Origin: Gemmatimonadota bacterium
GTDB taxonomy: Bacteria; Gemmatimonadota; Gemmatimonadetes; Gemmatimonadales; GWC2-71-9
Direction: 5' to 3'
Length of the DNA: 64,000 nucleotides
Assembly (NCBI GenBank): GCA_003222135.1
Contig: QHUM01000039.1
Location: 1-64,000 of the forward strand
In this document: piece by piece, positions 1 to 9,089 of the stretch
Numbering within the stretch: the stretch's first letter is position 1
Layout of the letters: the number at the start of each line of letters is the position of its first letter
Notes under the pieces: model-generated
Database searches by the model: none
The model's input: only the letters and a program-made list of their open reading frames with translations
What the model was told of the DNA's origin: nothing
Position numbers and translations under genes: made by a program

Positions 1-223
1 CGGCGCCGCTCCCCGACGCGCCCTTCCCGCTCGCGAGGCATTAGTCATGTAGCGGCGCCCCGCTCCCCGATGTCGCACGCCCACCCCACCTGTGGGCGAA
101 AGACCCGCGAAACCGGTTGCCTCCCGCGATGCCCCTCGCGCGGCACAGCATGTGCTGCCCAACCTCTCCTTTGGTGTACGGACGCAATCATCCCGGGACG
201 GCCGTTTTCACAGGGGGTGTCCG
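1..223. other. gene-free upstream stretch with a repeat and a small hairpin
   Basis: No convincing gene is seen here. Positions 1-17 and about 52-70 carry an imperfect direct repeat (GGCGCC followed by GCTCCCCGA). A 7-bp inverted repeat (CGCCCAC at 78-84, GTGGGCG at 92-98) could form a hairpin, without a following T-run. The ribosome binding site of the next gene is at 212-217. The reading frame open from position 92 is only an upstream extension of the next gene. Confidence 0.4.
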
Positions 224-2179
224 ATGCCTGCCTCGCCGAGCTTCCGCCGTGCGCTGCTCCTGTCCGCGACCCTCGCCTTCATCGCCTGTTCAGAGCACCG
301 CGACGCCGGCGGGCCCGCTGCACCGGCCGCGCTGATCAGCGATGCGGGCCACGACGGCGGCACACCCGGCTTCTTTTTCCTGCCGCCGCTGGTCACCCAC
401 GTCAGCCCGAGCGGCACGTTCGACGTCGACATCGCTACCCTCGCTCCAGCAATCGCCATCTGCGACGTCACCGACCGGCCGGACACCGACTGCGGTGGCG
501 CGAGCGTCGGAGCGACCGCCGCGGTCGTCGTGTTCACCACGACGAGTGCGCCGGCGATTACGCTCGATCTCTCCGCCCCGCAGTACCAGGTCAACTGGGA
601 TACCAAGGCCACGGGATTCGTGACGGGTCACGTCTATCGCGCGCACGTCACGGCCGGCGCCCGAGCGGCCCGACGCGAGCTGGGATTCGCCGATGTGCTG
701 CTCACGGACATTCCCGGGCAGGCGAGACACGAGGAGACGGGCGACCTCATCGTGATGAACGACGGCCGCACCATCCCCATCCACCTGCGCATCGAGAACG
801 CCATCCCGGGCGGTCTGGCGGTGAGCGCGGCGATGGCGACGGTCGCGCCCGCCAGCACGGACGTCATCACCGCCAGGCTGAGCGATCTGCACGGGCTCCC
901 GCTCCCGGGCGTCGCGGTCGCGTGGAGCGTGATCACGACACCGGCTGACGGCGTCGCCGACCCCAATCAACCGCTCAACCCGGCAATGGGGCAGACCGAC
1001 GCCAGCGGCATCACCGCGACCACGTTCAGAGCGGGGACGTCCGCCGGCGTGGCCACGGTGACCGCCACGAGCGCCGGCCTCTCGGCGACCGCCGGTGTGA
1101 CGGTGCGCTCGGCGCTCCGGCCCGGCGCGCTCAGCGCCGGACGCGCCCACACCTGTCGGCTCACGACCGGGGGCGTGGCGTCGTGCTGGGGCTTGAACAG
1201 CGTCGGCGAGCTCGGGGATGGCACGGCGGCGTTCGAGCGCCTGAACCCGGTGGCAGTGACGGGCGGGCTGACGTTTGCGGCACTCACGGCGACCAGCGAT
1301 CACACCTGCGGACTCACGACCAGCGGCGCGGCGTACTGCTGGGGATTCAACAGCGCGGGACAAGTGGGCGACGGCTCGACCACCTCCCGCGTCAGCCCGA
1401 CGGCGGTGTCCGGGGGCCTGGCGTTCGTCGCGCTCGCCTCCGGTGGCCAGCACTCGTGCGGGCTCGCAAGCGACGGGACGGCGTATTGTTGGGGAGCGAA
1501 CGGCTCCGGTCAGTTGGGAGACGGAACGACGATCGACCGCTTGACCCCCGTGTCCGTGAGCGGGGGCCCCGGCTTCGTCGCGCTTGCCGCGAGCGGCGAT
1601 CACACCTGTGCGCTCGCCCGGGACGGCGCGGCCTACTGCTGGGGAGCGAACGTGCTGGGCCAGCTGGGCGACGGGACGACGTCCAACCGCCCGACCCCGG
1701 TGGCCGTGACCGGTGGTCTCGCGTTCGTCGCGCTGACCGCGGGTCGCGACCACACCTGCGGGCTCACTGGGGGCGGCGCCGCGTATTGCTGGGGGCTGAA
1801 CGGCTCCGGTCAGCTGGGTGACGCAACAGCCACCAACCGCTCGAGCCCCGCCGCCGTGAAGAGCGGCGTCGCGTTCGTCGCGCTCAGCGGCGGCGGAGAT
1901 CACACCTGTGGCCTAGCAGGCAGCGGCGCGGCGTACTGCTGGGGACGAAACGCCTCGGGCCAACTGGGCGACGGGACCGGCGTCGATCGTTCGACCCCGA
2001 CGGCGGTGACGGGAACGGTGCCACTTGCGGCGCTCGCTGCCGGCGGCGATCACACCTGCGGGCTCACCAGCGACGGGGCCGCTTACTGCTGGGGATTCAA
2101 CTTCTACGGCGAGTTGGGCGACGGCACCACGATCGACCGCTTGAGCCTGGTGCTGGTGGTAGGGGCGTTAGGCCTGTGA
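224..2179 (+). CDS. RCC1-repeat lipoprotein with Ig-like domain
   Basis: A 651-residue secreted lipoprotein of unknown target. The N-terminus has a lipobox (LAFIAC, Cys at about residue 22). A middle section at about residues 185-290 resembles a bacterial Ig-like (Big_1-type) fold. From about residue 295 to the end there are seven RCC1-type blades built on HTCGL...AYCWG.N..GQLGDGT. Nearly every blade carries two Cys, which is unusual for cytoplasmic RCC1 and fits extracytoplasmic disulphides. The ATG at 224 is chosen over upstream in-frame starts because AGGGGG sits 6 bases before it and the lipoprotein signal begins there. RCC1 propellers usually bind other macromolecules; the ligand here is unknown. 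Confidence 0.8.
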   Translation: MPASPSFRRALLLSATLAFIACSEHRDAGGPAAPAALISDAGHDGGTPGFFFLPPLVTHVSPSGTFDVDIATLAPAIAICDVTDRPDTDCGGASVGATAAVVVFTTTSAPAITLDLSAPQYQVNWDTKATGFVTGHVYRAHVTAGARAARRELGFADVLLTDIPGQARHEETGDLIVMNDGRTIPIHLRIENAIPGGLAVSAAMATVAPASTDVITARLSDLHGLPLPGVAVAWSVITTPADGVADPNQPLNPAMGQTDASGITATTFRAGTSAGVATVTATSAGLSATAGVTVRSALRPGALSAGRAHTCRLTTGGVASCWGLNSVGELGDGTAAFERLNPVAVTGGLTFAALTATSDHTCGLTTSGAAYCWGFNSAGQVGDGSTTSRVSPTAVSGGLAFVALASGGQHSCGLASDGTAYCWGANGSGQLGDGTTIDRLTPVSVSGGPGFVALAASGDHTCALARDGAAYCWGANVLGQLGDGTTSNRPTPVAVTGGLAFVALTAGRDHTCGLTGGGAAYCWGLNGSGQLGDATATNRSSPAAVKSGVAFVALSGGGDHTCGLAGSGAAYCWGRNASGQLGDGTGVDRSTPTAVTGTVPLAALAAGGDHTCGLTSDGAAYCWGFNFYGELGDGTTIDRLSLVLVVGALGL

Positions 2180-2188
2180 GAGCCGATG

Positions 2189-3343
2189 CTATGGCGCGAC
2201 GTGATACAGGTCGGGAAGCTCGTCCTCGAAAAAGATGAGGGAGTCCCGGCGGAAGCGCACGAAGTCCGCCACGCTCACCTGACCCGGGTAGGGCGCAAAG
2301 AAGTGGTAGCGATGCTCGCGCCCGAAGGTCGCGTTGCGCCACACCAGCGCCCAGGCGATGCGCCGCCCCACCGCGTCGGCCGTGATGCCGGCCAGCAAGG
2401 TCCGGGTCCACCAGGTCGAGTCGGGGACCGCCTCCACCCCGGTTTCCGTCAGCGCCGGAATCTTCCCGCGCGCCTCCGCCAGCTCCACCACGTCGCGCAG
2501 CCGCCGCGCGAACACGGCTCGCGTTGCGGGAGTGCGAACGCTCTGGTAGTCGTCGAAACCGAGCACATCAACCCACGCGTCACCGGGGTAGCGCGCGAGA
2601 TACTGCGCCGTTGAGTCGAACACGTCGGTGGAATACGCCCACAGCAGGTTGTGCACGCCTTTGCGGTCGCGCAGGTATTCCACCGTAAAGCGCCACAGCC
2701 GGCGGTACTCGTCCGGCGTCGCGTGCCGCGCCCCCCACCAGAACCAGCCGCCGCTCGTCTCGTGGAACGGCCGGAACACCACCGGCACCAACACGTCGCC
2801 CCCGGCGCGCTGCCGCATCGGGGCCCGCAGGCTTTTCACGTAATCGGCGAACCGGTCGAGCCACTGCGTGTAGCGCTCGTGCTGGGGGCCACCCGGCAAG
2901 ATCGCACCCGCCGCGGCGGTCGTATCCCAGGCGTTGCCGCCCGTCACCGGATTGCGCATGTGCCAGCTCAAGGTGACAACGCCCCCGCGCGCAAAGCCCT
3001 CCGCGATCCAGGCGCGCTGCCGCTCGAACGCGACGCCGTCCAGGTTCGCGCTCGCGTCCCGCTCCAGGCCGCCCGCGTCCCAGCCGTACACGGCGGGGTA
3101 GGAGCCCGCGGTCTCCTTCACATCGGATCGTCCCGGCTCGCCGGACCACAGCACGCCGTACGCCAGATCGTCTTGGTGGCCGAACAGGACGTGCTCGCGC
3201 GCGAGGCGTCGCAGGTTCACGAACAGGGCGCGCGTCTCGGCCGTCGCGTCGTGATCGATCGGCGCCGGACCGGCGGGCTCCACCCGGGGTGCCGCCCCCC
3301 GGCACGCGGCGACGAACAGCGCCGCGAAAATCAGGCGCAGCAC
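2189..3343 (-). CDS. GH26 beta-mannanase-like lipoprotein
   Basis: A 384-residue glycoside hydrolase of family 26, most likely an endo-beta-1,4-mannanase. FRPFHE at residues 190-195 supplies the acid/base Glu195, and TETG at 299-302 supplies the nucleophile Glu300. A lipobox (FVAAC, Cys14) places it on an outer or cell surface, as is usual for hydrolases paired with SusC/SusD. The start is GTG at 3343, directly abutting the stop of the SusD gene, so the three genes form one operon in the order SusC-SusD-GH26. Family assignment rests on the two catalytic motifs and overall length. Substrate (mannan, galactomannan, glucomannan) cannot be told from sequence. Confidence 0.85.
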   Translation of the reverse strand: MLRLIFAALFVAACRGAAPRVEPAGPAPIDHDATAETRALFVNLRRLAREHVLFGHQDDLAYGVLWSGEPGRSDVKETAGSYPAVYGWDAGGLERDASANLDGVAFERQRAWIAEGFARGGVVTLSWHMRNPVTGGNAWDTTAAAGAILPGGPQHERYTQWLDRFADYVKSLRAPMRQRAGGDVLVPVVFRPFHETSGGWFWWGARHATPDEYRRLWRFTVEYLRDRKGVHNLLWAYSTDVFDSTAQYLARYPGDAWVDVLGFDDYQSVRTPATRAVFARRLRDVVELAEARGKIPALTETGVEAVPDSTWWTRTLLAGITADAVGRRIAWALVWRNATFGREHRYHFFAPYPGQVSVADFVRFRRDSLIFFEDELPDLYHVAP

Positions 3344-5038
3344 TCAGTACCCCGGATTCTGGGTGATCAGCCGGTTCGCCCCGATCTCCGCCGCGGGGAT
3401 CGGCAGGAGCAGCTGATACGGCTGCCGCCCCTGCTGGCAAATCGACGCGCTCGGCCTGCTCGAGCCGGGGTACCCCGCGATCTGGTTGTTCATGATGCCC
3501 AGCCAGCGGCCCTGGCGCTTCAAGTCGAACCACTCCTGAAACTCGGCGTAGAGCTCGTGGCGACGCTCCAGCCACACAGCATCGCGGAACTGGGCCTGCG
3601 TCAGCCCGGCCGTCAGGTTCGCCAAGCCGGCGCGGGTACGCACCTGATCGATCGCGTCATACGCCGCCGCCGTGGGCCCGTTGACCTCGTTCTCCGCTTC
3701 GGCGAGCACCAGCAGCACGTCCGCGTACCGCAGGATGATCGGGTTGTTCGAGTTCTGGCTCTTGGTCAGGGCCGTGCGGTCGACGTACTTCATGGTGAAG
3801 ATCTGGGGCGATACCTCCACGAAGCGGCCGCCGCCCAGATTATACCGGGACCACCCCACCGTATCGCAGGCGTTGTCGCCCATCCAGGCCCAGCCGACCT
3901 GCGTTGCCGTCGCGATCTGGGTCTTGATGCTGTCCGGGACGGAGCCCTCGTACCAGGTGGGCGTGCCCGGATCGGACGCCGAGCCCGACCGTTTCCACGC
4001 GGCAAACACCGCGTAGCCCGGCGCGATGCGTCGGTCGGCGGGCTCGAACGTCTCATAGAAGACCCGGCGCATGCTGAGGAATCCCGCGCCCCCGCCCCCC
4101 CCAGTCGAATAGTCCGGCGGGTTGAAGAACGTCACCAGCTCCGGGCCGGTGTTCTCCTGGTGCGTGGCCCCGATCTGGAACAGGACCTCGTTGCTGTTGA
4201 CCTGCTGCTGCCAATCGAACAGGCGCATGTAGTCGGTCTCGAGGGTAACCCAGCCGCTCTGCGTGACGTGTTGCGCGGCCACCCGGGCCGAATCGTTGTA
4301 CTGCTGCTTGGCGGCGGCGAGCGGAGTGCCCGCCAGCTCCGCGCCCGCCATGGTGAGGTACACCTTGGAGAGCAGCCCCCACGCCGACGGCGCCGTGGGC
4401 CGGCCGCGGTCGGCGCTGCTGTAGGTCTTCGACGCGAAGTCCGCCGGAAGCTCCTGGGCCGCCGCCTTCAGGTCGTTCACGATGGTCGCGTACACTGCCT
4501 CGAACGGGGCGCGCGGCGCGTCACCGTAGGTACCGTCCGACACGTACGGCTCCACCCGGAGCGGTACCGCGCCGTAGCGACGCGCCAGCTCGAAGTAAGC
4601 GTAGCCGCGCAGGAAGTGCGCTTCGCCCCGCAGCCGCTCCTCCAAGGCTGGATCGAGACTCACCTTGTCGAGCTGGCCCAGGACGTCGTTGGCCCGCCGA
4701 ATCACCAGATAGTTGGCGGACCAGGTGCGGCCGGCAAACCAGGTGCCGGCGCTCGCGCCCCGGTAGCCGAACGCCCACCAGCTGGGGCAGTAGATATCGG
4801 GCCCCTCGCACGTCAGCTCCTGCCAGGCCGGGTCGATCCAGTCGTCCCACGTCATGAGCGCATTGTAGATGCCGTTCACGGCGTCGATCGCCTGGGCTCC
4901 GGTCTTGAAATAGCTCGCGGGGTCGACGAACGTCTGCGGCTGCTCGGCGAGATTCACGAGGTCGTGGCACGCGGCGACGCCGGCCGCGAGGCACAGCGGC
5001 CCGATGAGGCGGGTCACGATTCGTTGGGCTTGGTTCAT
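3344..5038 (-). CDS. SusD/RagB-type glycan-binding lipoprotein
   Basis: A 564-residue SusD-family surface lipoprotein that would cap the SusC porin and capture oligosaccharides. It has a lipobox (GVAAC) and SusD features: an aromatic-rich N-terminal half, a central LRGEAHFLRGYAYFELAR helix, and a C-terminal RRHELYAEFQEWFDLKRQGR segment. Two ATGs are possible, at 5047 and 5038. GAGG directly abuts the first but lies 9 bases before the second, so 5038 is preferred. The gene lies between the SusC receptor and the GH26 enzyme, which suggests mannan-derived substrates. Confidence 0.88.
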   Translation of the reverse strand: MNQAQRIVTRLIGPLCLAAGVAACHDLVNLAEQPQTFVDPASYFKTGAQAIDAVNGIYNALMTWDDWIDPAWQELTCEGPDIYCPSWWAFGYRGASAGTWFAGRTWSANYLVIRRANDVLGQLDKVSLDPALEERLRGEAHFLRGYAYFELARRYGAVPLRVEPYVSDGTYGDAPRAPFEAVYATIVNDLKAAAQELPADFASKTYSSADRGRPTAPSAWGLLSKVYLTMAGAELAGTPLAAAKQQYNDSARVAAQHVTQSGWVTLETDYMRLFDWQQQVNSNEVLFQIGATHQENTGPELVTFFNPPDYSTGGGGGAGFLSMRRVFYETFEPADRRIAPGYAVFAAWKRSGSASDPGTPTWYEGSVPDSIKTQIATATQVGWAWMGDNACDTVGWSRYNLGGGRFVEVSPQIFTMKYVDRTALTKSQNSNNPIILRYADVLLVLAEAENEVNGPTAAAYDAIDQVRTRAGLANLTAGLTQAQFRDAVWLERRHELYAEFQEWFDLKRQGRWLGIMNNQIAGYPGSSRPSASICQQGRQPYQLLLPIPAAEIGANRLITQNPGY

Positions 5039-5049
5039 GGCTCGCATCC

Positions 5050-8000
5050 TCAGAAAGTGACGCTCATGCCGACGGTGAACAGCCGCGCTTGCGGATAGCT
5101 CCCGAGGTCCACACCGCGCATATCGGTGTTGCTGAACGCGCTCACCTCGGGGTCGTATCCGGTATAGTCGGTGAACGTGAGGAGGTTGATGGCATTGACG
5201 TAGAAGCGCGCCGACCGCACCCCCCGGACGAGCGCGGATGGCAGCTCGTAGCCGAGCTGCACGTTCTTCAAGCGGATGTACGAGCCGTCCTCGAGGAAGG
5301 CGTCGGAAAACCGTCCGAACCCCTGGCGGGTGCCATCGATCCGCGGGTACGTCCCAGTGGGGTTCGTCACCGGGTCGAACGCGTTTTCCACGTACGCGCG
5401 TGGCAGGTTCCCGCTCCCGTTGAGCCGCAGGTAGACGAGCCGGCTGCTGTTGACGATCGTATTGCCGATCACGCCCGTAACGAGGGCGCTCAGGTCGAAT
5501 CGTCCGAGCGTCACGCGATTGGTGATGCCCCAGGTGTAGCGGGGATTCACGTCGCCGATCATCGTCTCGTCGGCGGCGGTGAGTTTGCCGTCGCCGTTCA
5601 AGTCGCTGTAGCGATAGTCGCCGAGCTTGGCATCGGGCTGGACGCTCTTGTAGGCGTCAACCTCGCCCTGCGACCGGAAGATCCCGTCGGTGCGGTAGCC
5701 CCAGATCGCCCCGATCGGAAGCCCTGCCTTCTCGATGAAGGGATTGACCTCGAGCCCGCCGCCCGCGCCGAGCCGGTTGGCGAACTGCTGCTCGGTGGCG
5801 CCGAGGCTCACGATCTTGTTCACGTTCCGCGCCACGTTCGCCGAGATCTGCCACGACGGGCCACCGGCGCTCCCGGTCAGCACGCGCAAGTCTCCCTGCA
5901 GCTCGAACCCCGTGTTCGTCACCTCCCCGGAGTTGAACGTGGCGCTGGGATAACCCGTGTTCGGCGCGAGGTTCACGCTCTGCAGCAGGCCGTCGGTGCG
6001 CTTGCGGTACACGTCGCCAGTCATCATCAGGCGCTCGCCCCATGCGGAGAGGTCGAGCCCCACGTCGTACTGCGTCGTCGTCTCCCACCGCAGGTTCGGG
6101 TTCGCCAGCCGCCCGAAATACACGGCCGAGACGAGCTGCTCGCCGATCACCGTGGTGGTGCCTTCGACGGTGGCGAGCGACTGATACGTCCCGATCGCCT
6201 GGTTCCCCGACTGTCCGTAACTGCCGCGCAGCTTCAGATCGGAGAGGAAGCCCACGTCGCGGAGGAAGGGCTCCTGCTTCGCCCGCCAGGCAAGGCCCAG
6301 CGAGGAGAAGGTGGCCCACTTGTTGTTGGCGGCGAACTTGGACGAGCCATCCGAGCGCACGGTGCCGGTAGCGAGGTAGCGGTCGCGGAAACTGTAATTC
6401 ACGCGCGCGAGCCACGACGCTGTCTTCCAGACGTCGACGCCGCTTTGCGGGGCCGCCCAGGCGAGGCCGTTCTGCAACCGGTTCGAGCCGAGCACGTCGT
6501 CGGGGAACTTGCTGACCTGATTATTGATCCAGTTGCTGCGGTTCCAGTCGTAGGTGAACCCGGCCACCGCGTCGAGGCGGTGATCGCTGCCGAACCCGCT
6601 CCCGAACCGCAGCAGATTCTCGTTGAGCAGGTTCACGTACTCGGAGGCGCTCACGATCGCCAGGCCTCCCGTGTTGTTCCCCTCGTAGACGGTGCGCGGG
6701 AAGTAGGAATCGACCCCTTTGCGCTCGTAGTTCCCGCCGAGGCTGCTCTCGAGCGACCACGACGACCCGATCTGCGCGATGACCCGGACGCCTCCGATCC
6801 CGCGGGTGACCGTCTCGCTCTCCTGTACCTCGTCGGTGTAGCGCAACGGATTGGCGCCGAACTGCTGGCGGTACGCCTGGTTCTCGGCACGCGGGTCGTT
6901 CGCCAGCCGCGTCGTGTCGAACGCCTCGCTCGGAAGCGGGCTGTAGCGGATCGCGCTCCGCACGATCCCGGCGGCGGTCGTCCCTTCCGTGCCGGAGGAC
7001 CGCACCAGGTGATCCTTCGAGCGGGTGACGGCCAGGTTCGTCGCGAGACGGACGATCCCGTTGAGCTTGCGGTCCAGGTTCGCGCGGACGCCGCCGCGTC
7101 CGAACCCCGAGCCGCGGATCACGCCGTTCTGGTCGAAATAGTTGCCGCTCACCGCGTAGCTACCGTCACCGTCTCCGCCCGTGAAGGCGAGCTGGAGATC
7201 GCGCGTGGCGGCGCTCCGGAAGATCGAGTTCTGCCAGTCGATGCCCGCGCCGTACAGCGCCCGGACGCTGTCCGGGGTGAGGCGCCCGAGCCGGCCGTTG
7301 TACGGGAGGGCCGAGGAATCGGCGTACACGTTCCAGCTGGCCTGGTTCACGTACAGGGCGTAGTCGCGCGCGGCGAGCACGTCGAGCTCGCGTACCACCT
7401 GCGACATCCCCGTGGCGTAGTTGAAGCTGACCTGCCCCGGCTGGCTGCGGCGCCCCCGCTTGGTCGTGACGATCACCACGCCGTTGGCGCCGCGGCTGCC
7501 GTAGATCGCCGTCGCCGAGGCATCCTTGAGGACGTCGATCGACTCGATGTCGGAGGGCGCGAGCGTCGAGAGCGGATTGGTCGTGGTCATGGTCGTGAAG
7601 CTCGGCTCCGACGGTCCGAGCGTGAACTTGGAAACCCCGGCGGTCCCCACCGGCACGCCGTCGATCACGTACAGGGGCTGGTTGTCGCCCGTGGGGGACG
7701 TGACGCCGCGGATCTGCACCGCGATGGCGCCGCCCGGAGCGGCGTCACCCTGCGTCACGGTCGCGCCGGGTACGCTTCCCTGGAGCGCCTGCTGCAGGCT
7801 GACCACCGCCGTCCTCTGCAGCTGGTCCGGTGGCACCGACGCCACGGCGCCGGTCACGTCGGCTCGCCGTTGGGTGCCGTACCCCACCACCACGACGTCC
7901 GACAGCGTGACGGCGATCGCCTGGATCGCGAAGTTCAGCGTGACGATCTGCCCCGCCGTCACGGCGACGGTCTCTTCCCGGGCGGAAAAGCCGATGCGGC

Positions 8001-8235
8001 CGGCGCGCACCCGCTGCACCCCCTCCGGCACGGCGGACAGCACGAAGCCGCCGTCCTCGGCGGTGACCGCGGCCCGGTCCGTGCCTACGACGCTCAGCCG
8101 CACCGCCACGACCGGGCGACCGGACGCCGAGTCGGTGACGTGCCCCGTGATAGTGCCGATCGCGGTCTGGGCGCTCAACCCAGCCGCCCCACATAGCACA
8201 CCGATCAGCCCGAGTCCGAGTGCACGACGTGTCAT
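5050..8235 (-). CDS. SusC/RagA-type TonB-dependent receptor
   Basis: An outer-membrane TonB-dependent transporter of the SusC class, about 1061 residues. A signal peptide (cleavage near GLSAQ) is followed by a carboxypeptidase-regulatory-like domain (about residues 25-110). The SusC signature DVVVVGYGTQ and the plug-domain motifs LYVIDGVPVG and DASATAIYGSRGANGVV come next. The C-terminus ends in an aromatic beta-strand (VGMSVTF). The ATG at 8235 is preferred over 8274 because GGAGG lies 9 bases upstream and the signal peptide begins there. It is first in the operon with SusD and GH26. No SusR or anti-sigma regulator lies next to it. Confidence 0.9.
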   Translation of the reverse strand: MTRRALGLGLIGVLCGAAGLSAQTAIGTITGHVTDSASGRPVVAVRLSVVGTDRAAVTAEDGGFVLSAVPEGVQRVRAGRIGFSAREETVAVTAGQIVTLNFAIQAIAVTLSDVVVVGYGTQRRADVTGAVASVPPDQLQRTAVVSLQQALQGSVPGATVTQGDAAPGGAIAVQIRGVTSPTGDNQPLYVIDGVPVGTAGVSKFTLGPSEPSFTTMTTTNPLSTLAPSDIESIDVLKDASATAIYGSRGANGVVIVTTKRGRRSQPGQVSFNYATGMSQVVRELDVLAARDYALYVNQASWNVYADSSALPYNGRLGRLTPDSVRALYGAGIDWQNSIFRSAATRDLQLAFTGGDGDGSYAVSGNYFDQNGVIRGSGFGRGGVRANLDRKLNGIVRLATNLAVTRSKDHLVRSSGTEGTTAAGIVRSAIRYSPLPSEAFDTTRLANDPRAENQAYRQQFGANPLRYTDEVQESETVTRGIGGVRVIAQIGSSWSLESSLGGNYERKGVDSYFPRTVYEGNNTGGLAIVSASEYVNLLNENLLRFGSGFGSDHRLDAVAGFTYDWNRSNWINNQVSKFPDDVLGSNRLQNGLAWAAPQSGVDVWKTASWLARVNYSFRDRYLATGTVRSDGSSKFAANNKWATFSSLGLAWRAKQEPFLRDVGFLSDLKLRGSYGQSGNQAIGTYQSLATVEGTTTVIGEQLVSAVYFGRLANPNLRWETTTQYDVGLDLSAWGERLMMTGDVYRKRTDGLLQSVNLAPNTGYPSATFNSGEVTNTGFELQGDLRVLTGSAGGPSWQISANVARNVNKIVSLGATEQQFANRLGAGGGLEVNPFIEKAGLPIGAIWGYRTDGIFRSQGEVDAYKSVQPDAKLGDYRYSDLNGDGKLTAADETMIGDVNPRYTWGITNRVTLGRFDLSALVTGVIGNTIVNSSRLVYLRLNGSGNLPRAYVENAFDPVTNPTGTYPRIDGTRQGFGRFSDAFLEDGSYIRLKNVQLGYELPSALVRGVRSARFYVNAINLLTFTDYTGYDPEVSAFSNTDMRGVDLGSYPQARLFTVGMSVTF

Positions 8236-8365
8236 GGCATGCGCCCTCCGTGATGGTGAGCACCTCCTCATCATCTAGTGAGACGCGCAAGGCCGTCCCG
8301 ATCCCCACCGCGTCCGCCCGCGTGCCACGTGGCGGCGTCGCGGAGTGCGACATACCTTCCCGGCC

Positions 8366-9010
8366 ATGCCGAACCCTGAGTTCCCCAACCTCACCGTGCT
8401 CGATCATCCCCTGATCCGGCACAAGCTTACGATTCTGCGGGACAAGCACACCACGACCCGCGATTTCAAGCAGCTCGTCAATGAAATCGCGATGCTGATG
8501 GCGTACGAGGTGACGAAAGACCTGCCGCTCGAGCCGGTCGAGGTCGAGACCCCGCTCGAGTCGATGCGCGGCGTGCGGGTGGCGGGGAAGAAGCTCGCGC
8601 TGGTGCCGATCCTCCGGGCCGGCCTCGGGATGGTGGAAGGGATCGCCCAGCTCATCCCCTCCGCGCGCGTGGGCCACATCGGGATCTACCGCGAGCACGA
8701 CACGCTCCAGCCCGTCGACTACTACTTCAAGATTCCCGAAGGGCGCGACGCGCGCGACTTCTTCGTGCTCGATCCGATGCTCGCGACCGGCGGGTCCGCC
8801 GTGGATGCCGTGGGAGCGCTCAAGCACGCCGGTGCCCAGCGCATCCGGTTCCTCTGCCTCGTCGCCGCCCCCGAGGGCGTGCGCCACATGCTCCAGGCTC
8901 ACCCCGACGTCCCGGTCTTTGCCGCGGCGCTCGACCGCGAGTTGAACGCGCACGGCTACATCCTGCCGGGGCTGGGGGACGCGGGAGACCGGCTGTTCGG
9001 CACCCGCTAG
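8366..9010 (+). CDS. upp: uracil phosphoribosyltransferase
   Basis: Converts uracil and PRPP to UMP in pyrimidine salvage. The 214-residue protein matches family length and carries the PRPP-binding loop ([10 protein letters not shown]), the [11 protein letters not shown] segment and a C-terminal [12 protein letters not shown] uracil-binding tail. ATG at 8366 gives the usual N-terminus ([15 protein letters not shown]); an in-frame GTG at 8345 would add seven residues. No clear ribosome binding site precedes it. It is transcribed divergently from the susC gene, and the 130-base gap must hold both promoters. Confidence 0.93.
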   Translation: MPNPEFPNLTVLDHPLIRHKLTILRDKHTTTRDFKQLVNEIAMLMAYEVTKDLPLEPVEVETPLESMRGVRVAGKKLALVPILRAGLGMVEGIAQLIPSARVGHIGIYREHDTLQPVDYYFKIPEGRDARDFFVLDPMLATGGSAVDAVGALKHAGAQRIRFLCLVAAPEGVRHMLQAHPDVPVFAAALDRELNAHGYILPGLGDAGDRLFGTR

Positions 9011-9023
9011 CCCAGCCGCCCGA

Positions 9024-9085
9024 TTGACACTTATCGTCACTTCGATATATTATGACGTAATTCGTCACATAAACAAAATGTGACG
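9024..9085 (+). promoter_or_regulatory. satD promoter with GTGACG operator array
   Basis: An AT-rich island in GC-rich surroundings. TTGACA (9024-9029), a 16-base spacer and TATATT (9046-9051) form a near-consensus sigma-70 promoter. Over and after it lie four copies of a GTGACG/CGTCAC element: CGTCAC 9035-9040, ATGACG 9052-9057, CGTCAC 9063-9068 and GTGACG 9080-9085. They alternate in orientation as two spaced inverted pairs. The layout is that of a repressor-controlled promoter. The adjacent SatD-family protein, with a probable C-terminal helix-turn-helix, is the obvious candidate ligand; that part is inference. Confidence 0.65.
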
Positions 9086-9089
9086 TAAA

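Noticed and set aside
290..8196. Very long open frames opposite the RCC1 and SusC/SusD/GH26 genes (for example 290-1903 -, 2651-5098 +, 5089-8196 +)
   Set aside because: They are Arg/His/Pro-rich translations lying antisense to well-recognised genes, a normal by-product of high GC content, with no family motifs.
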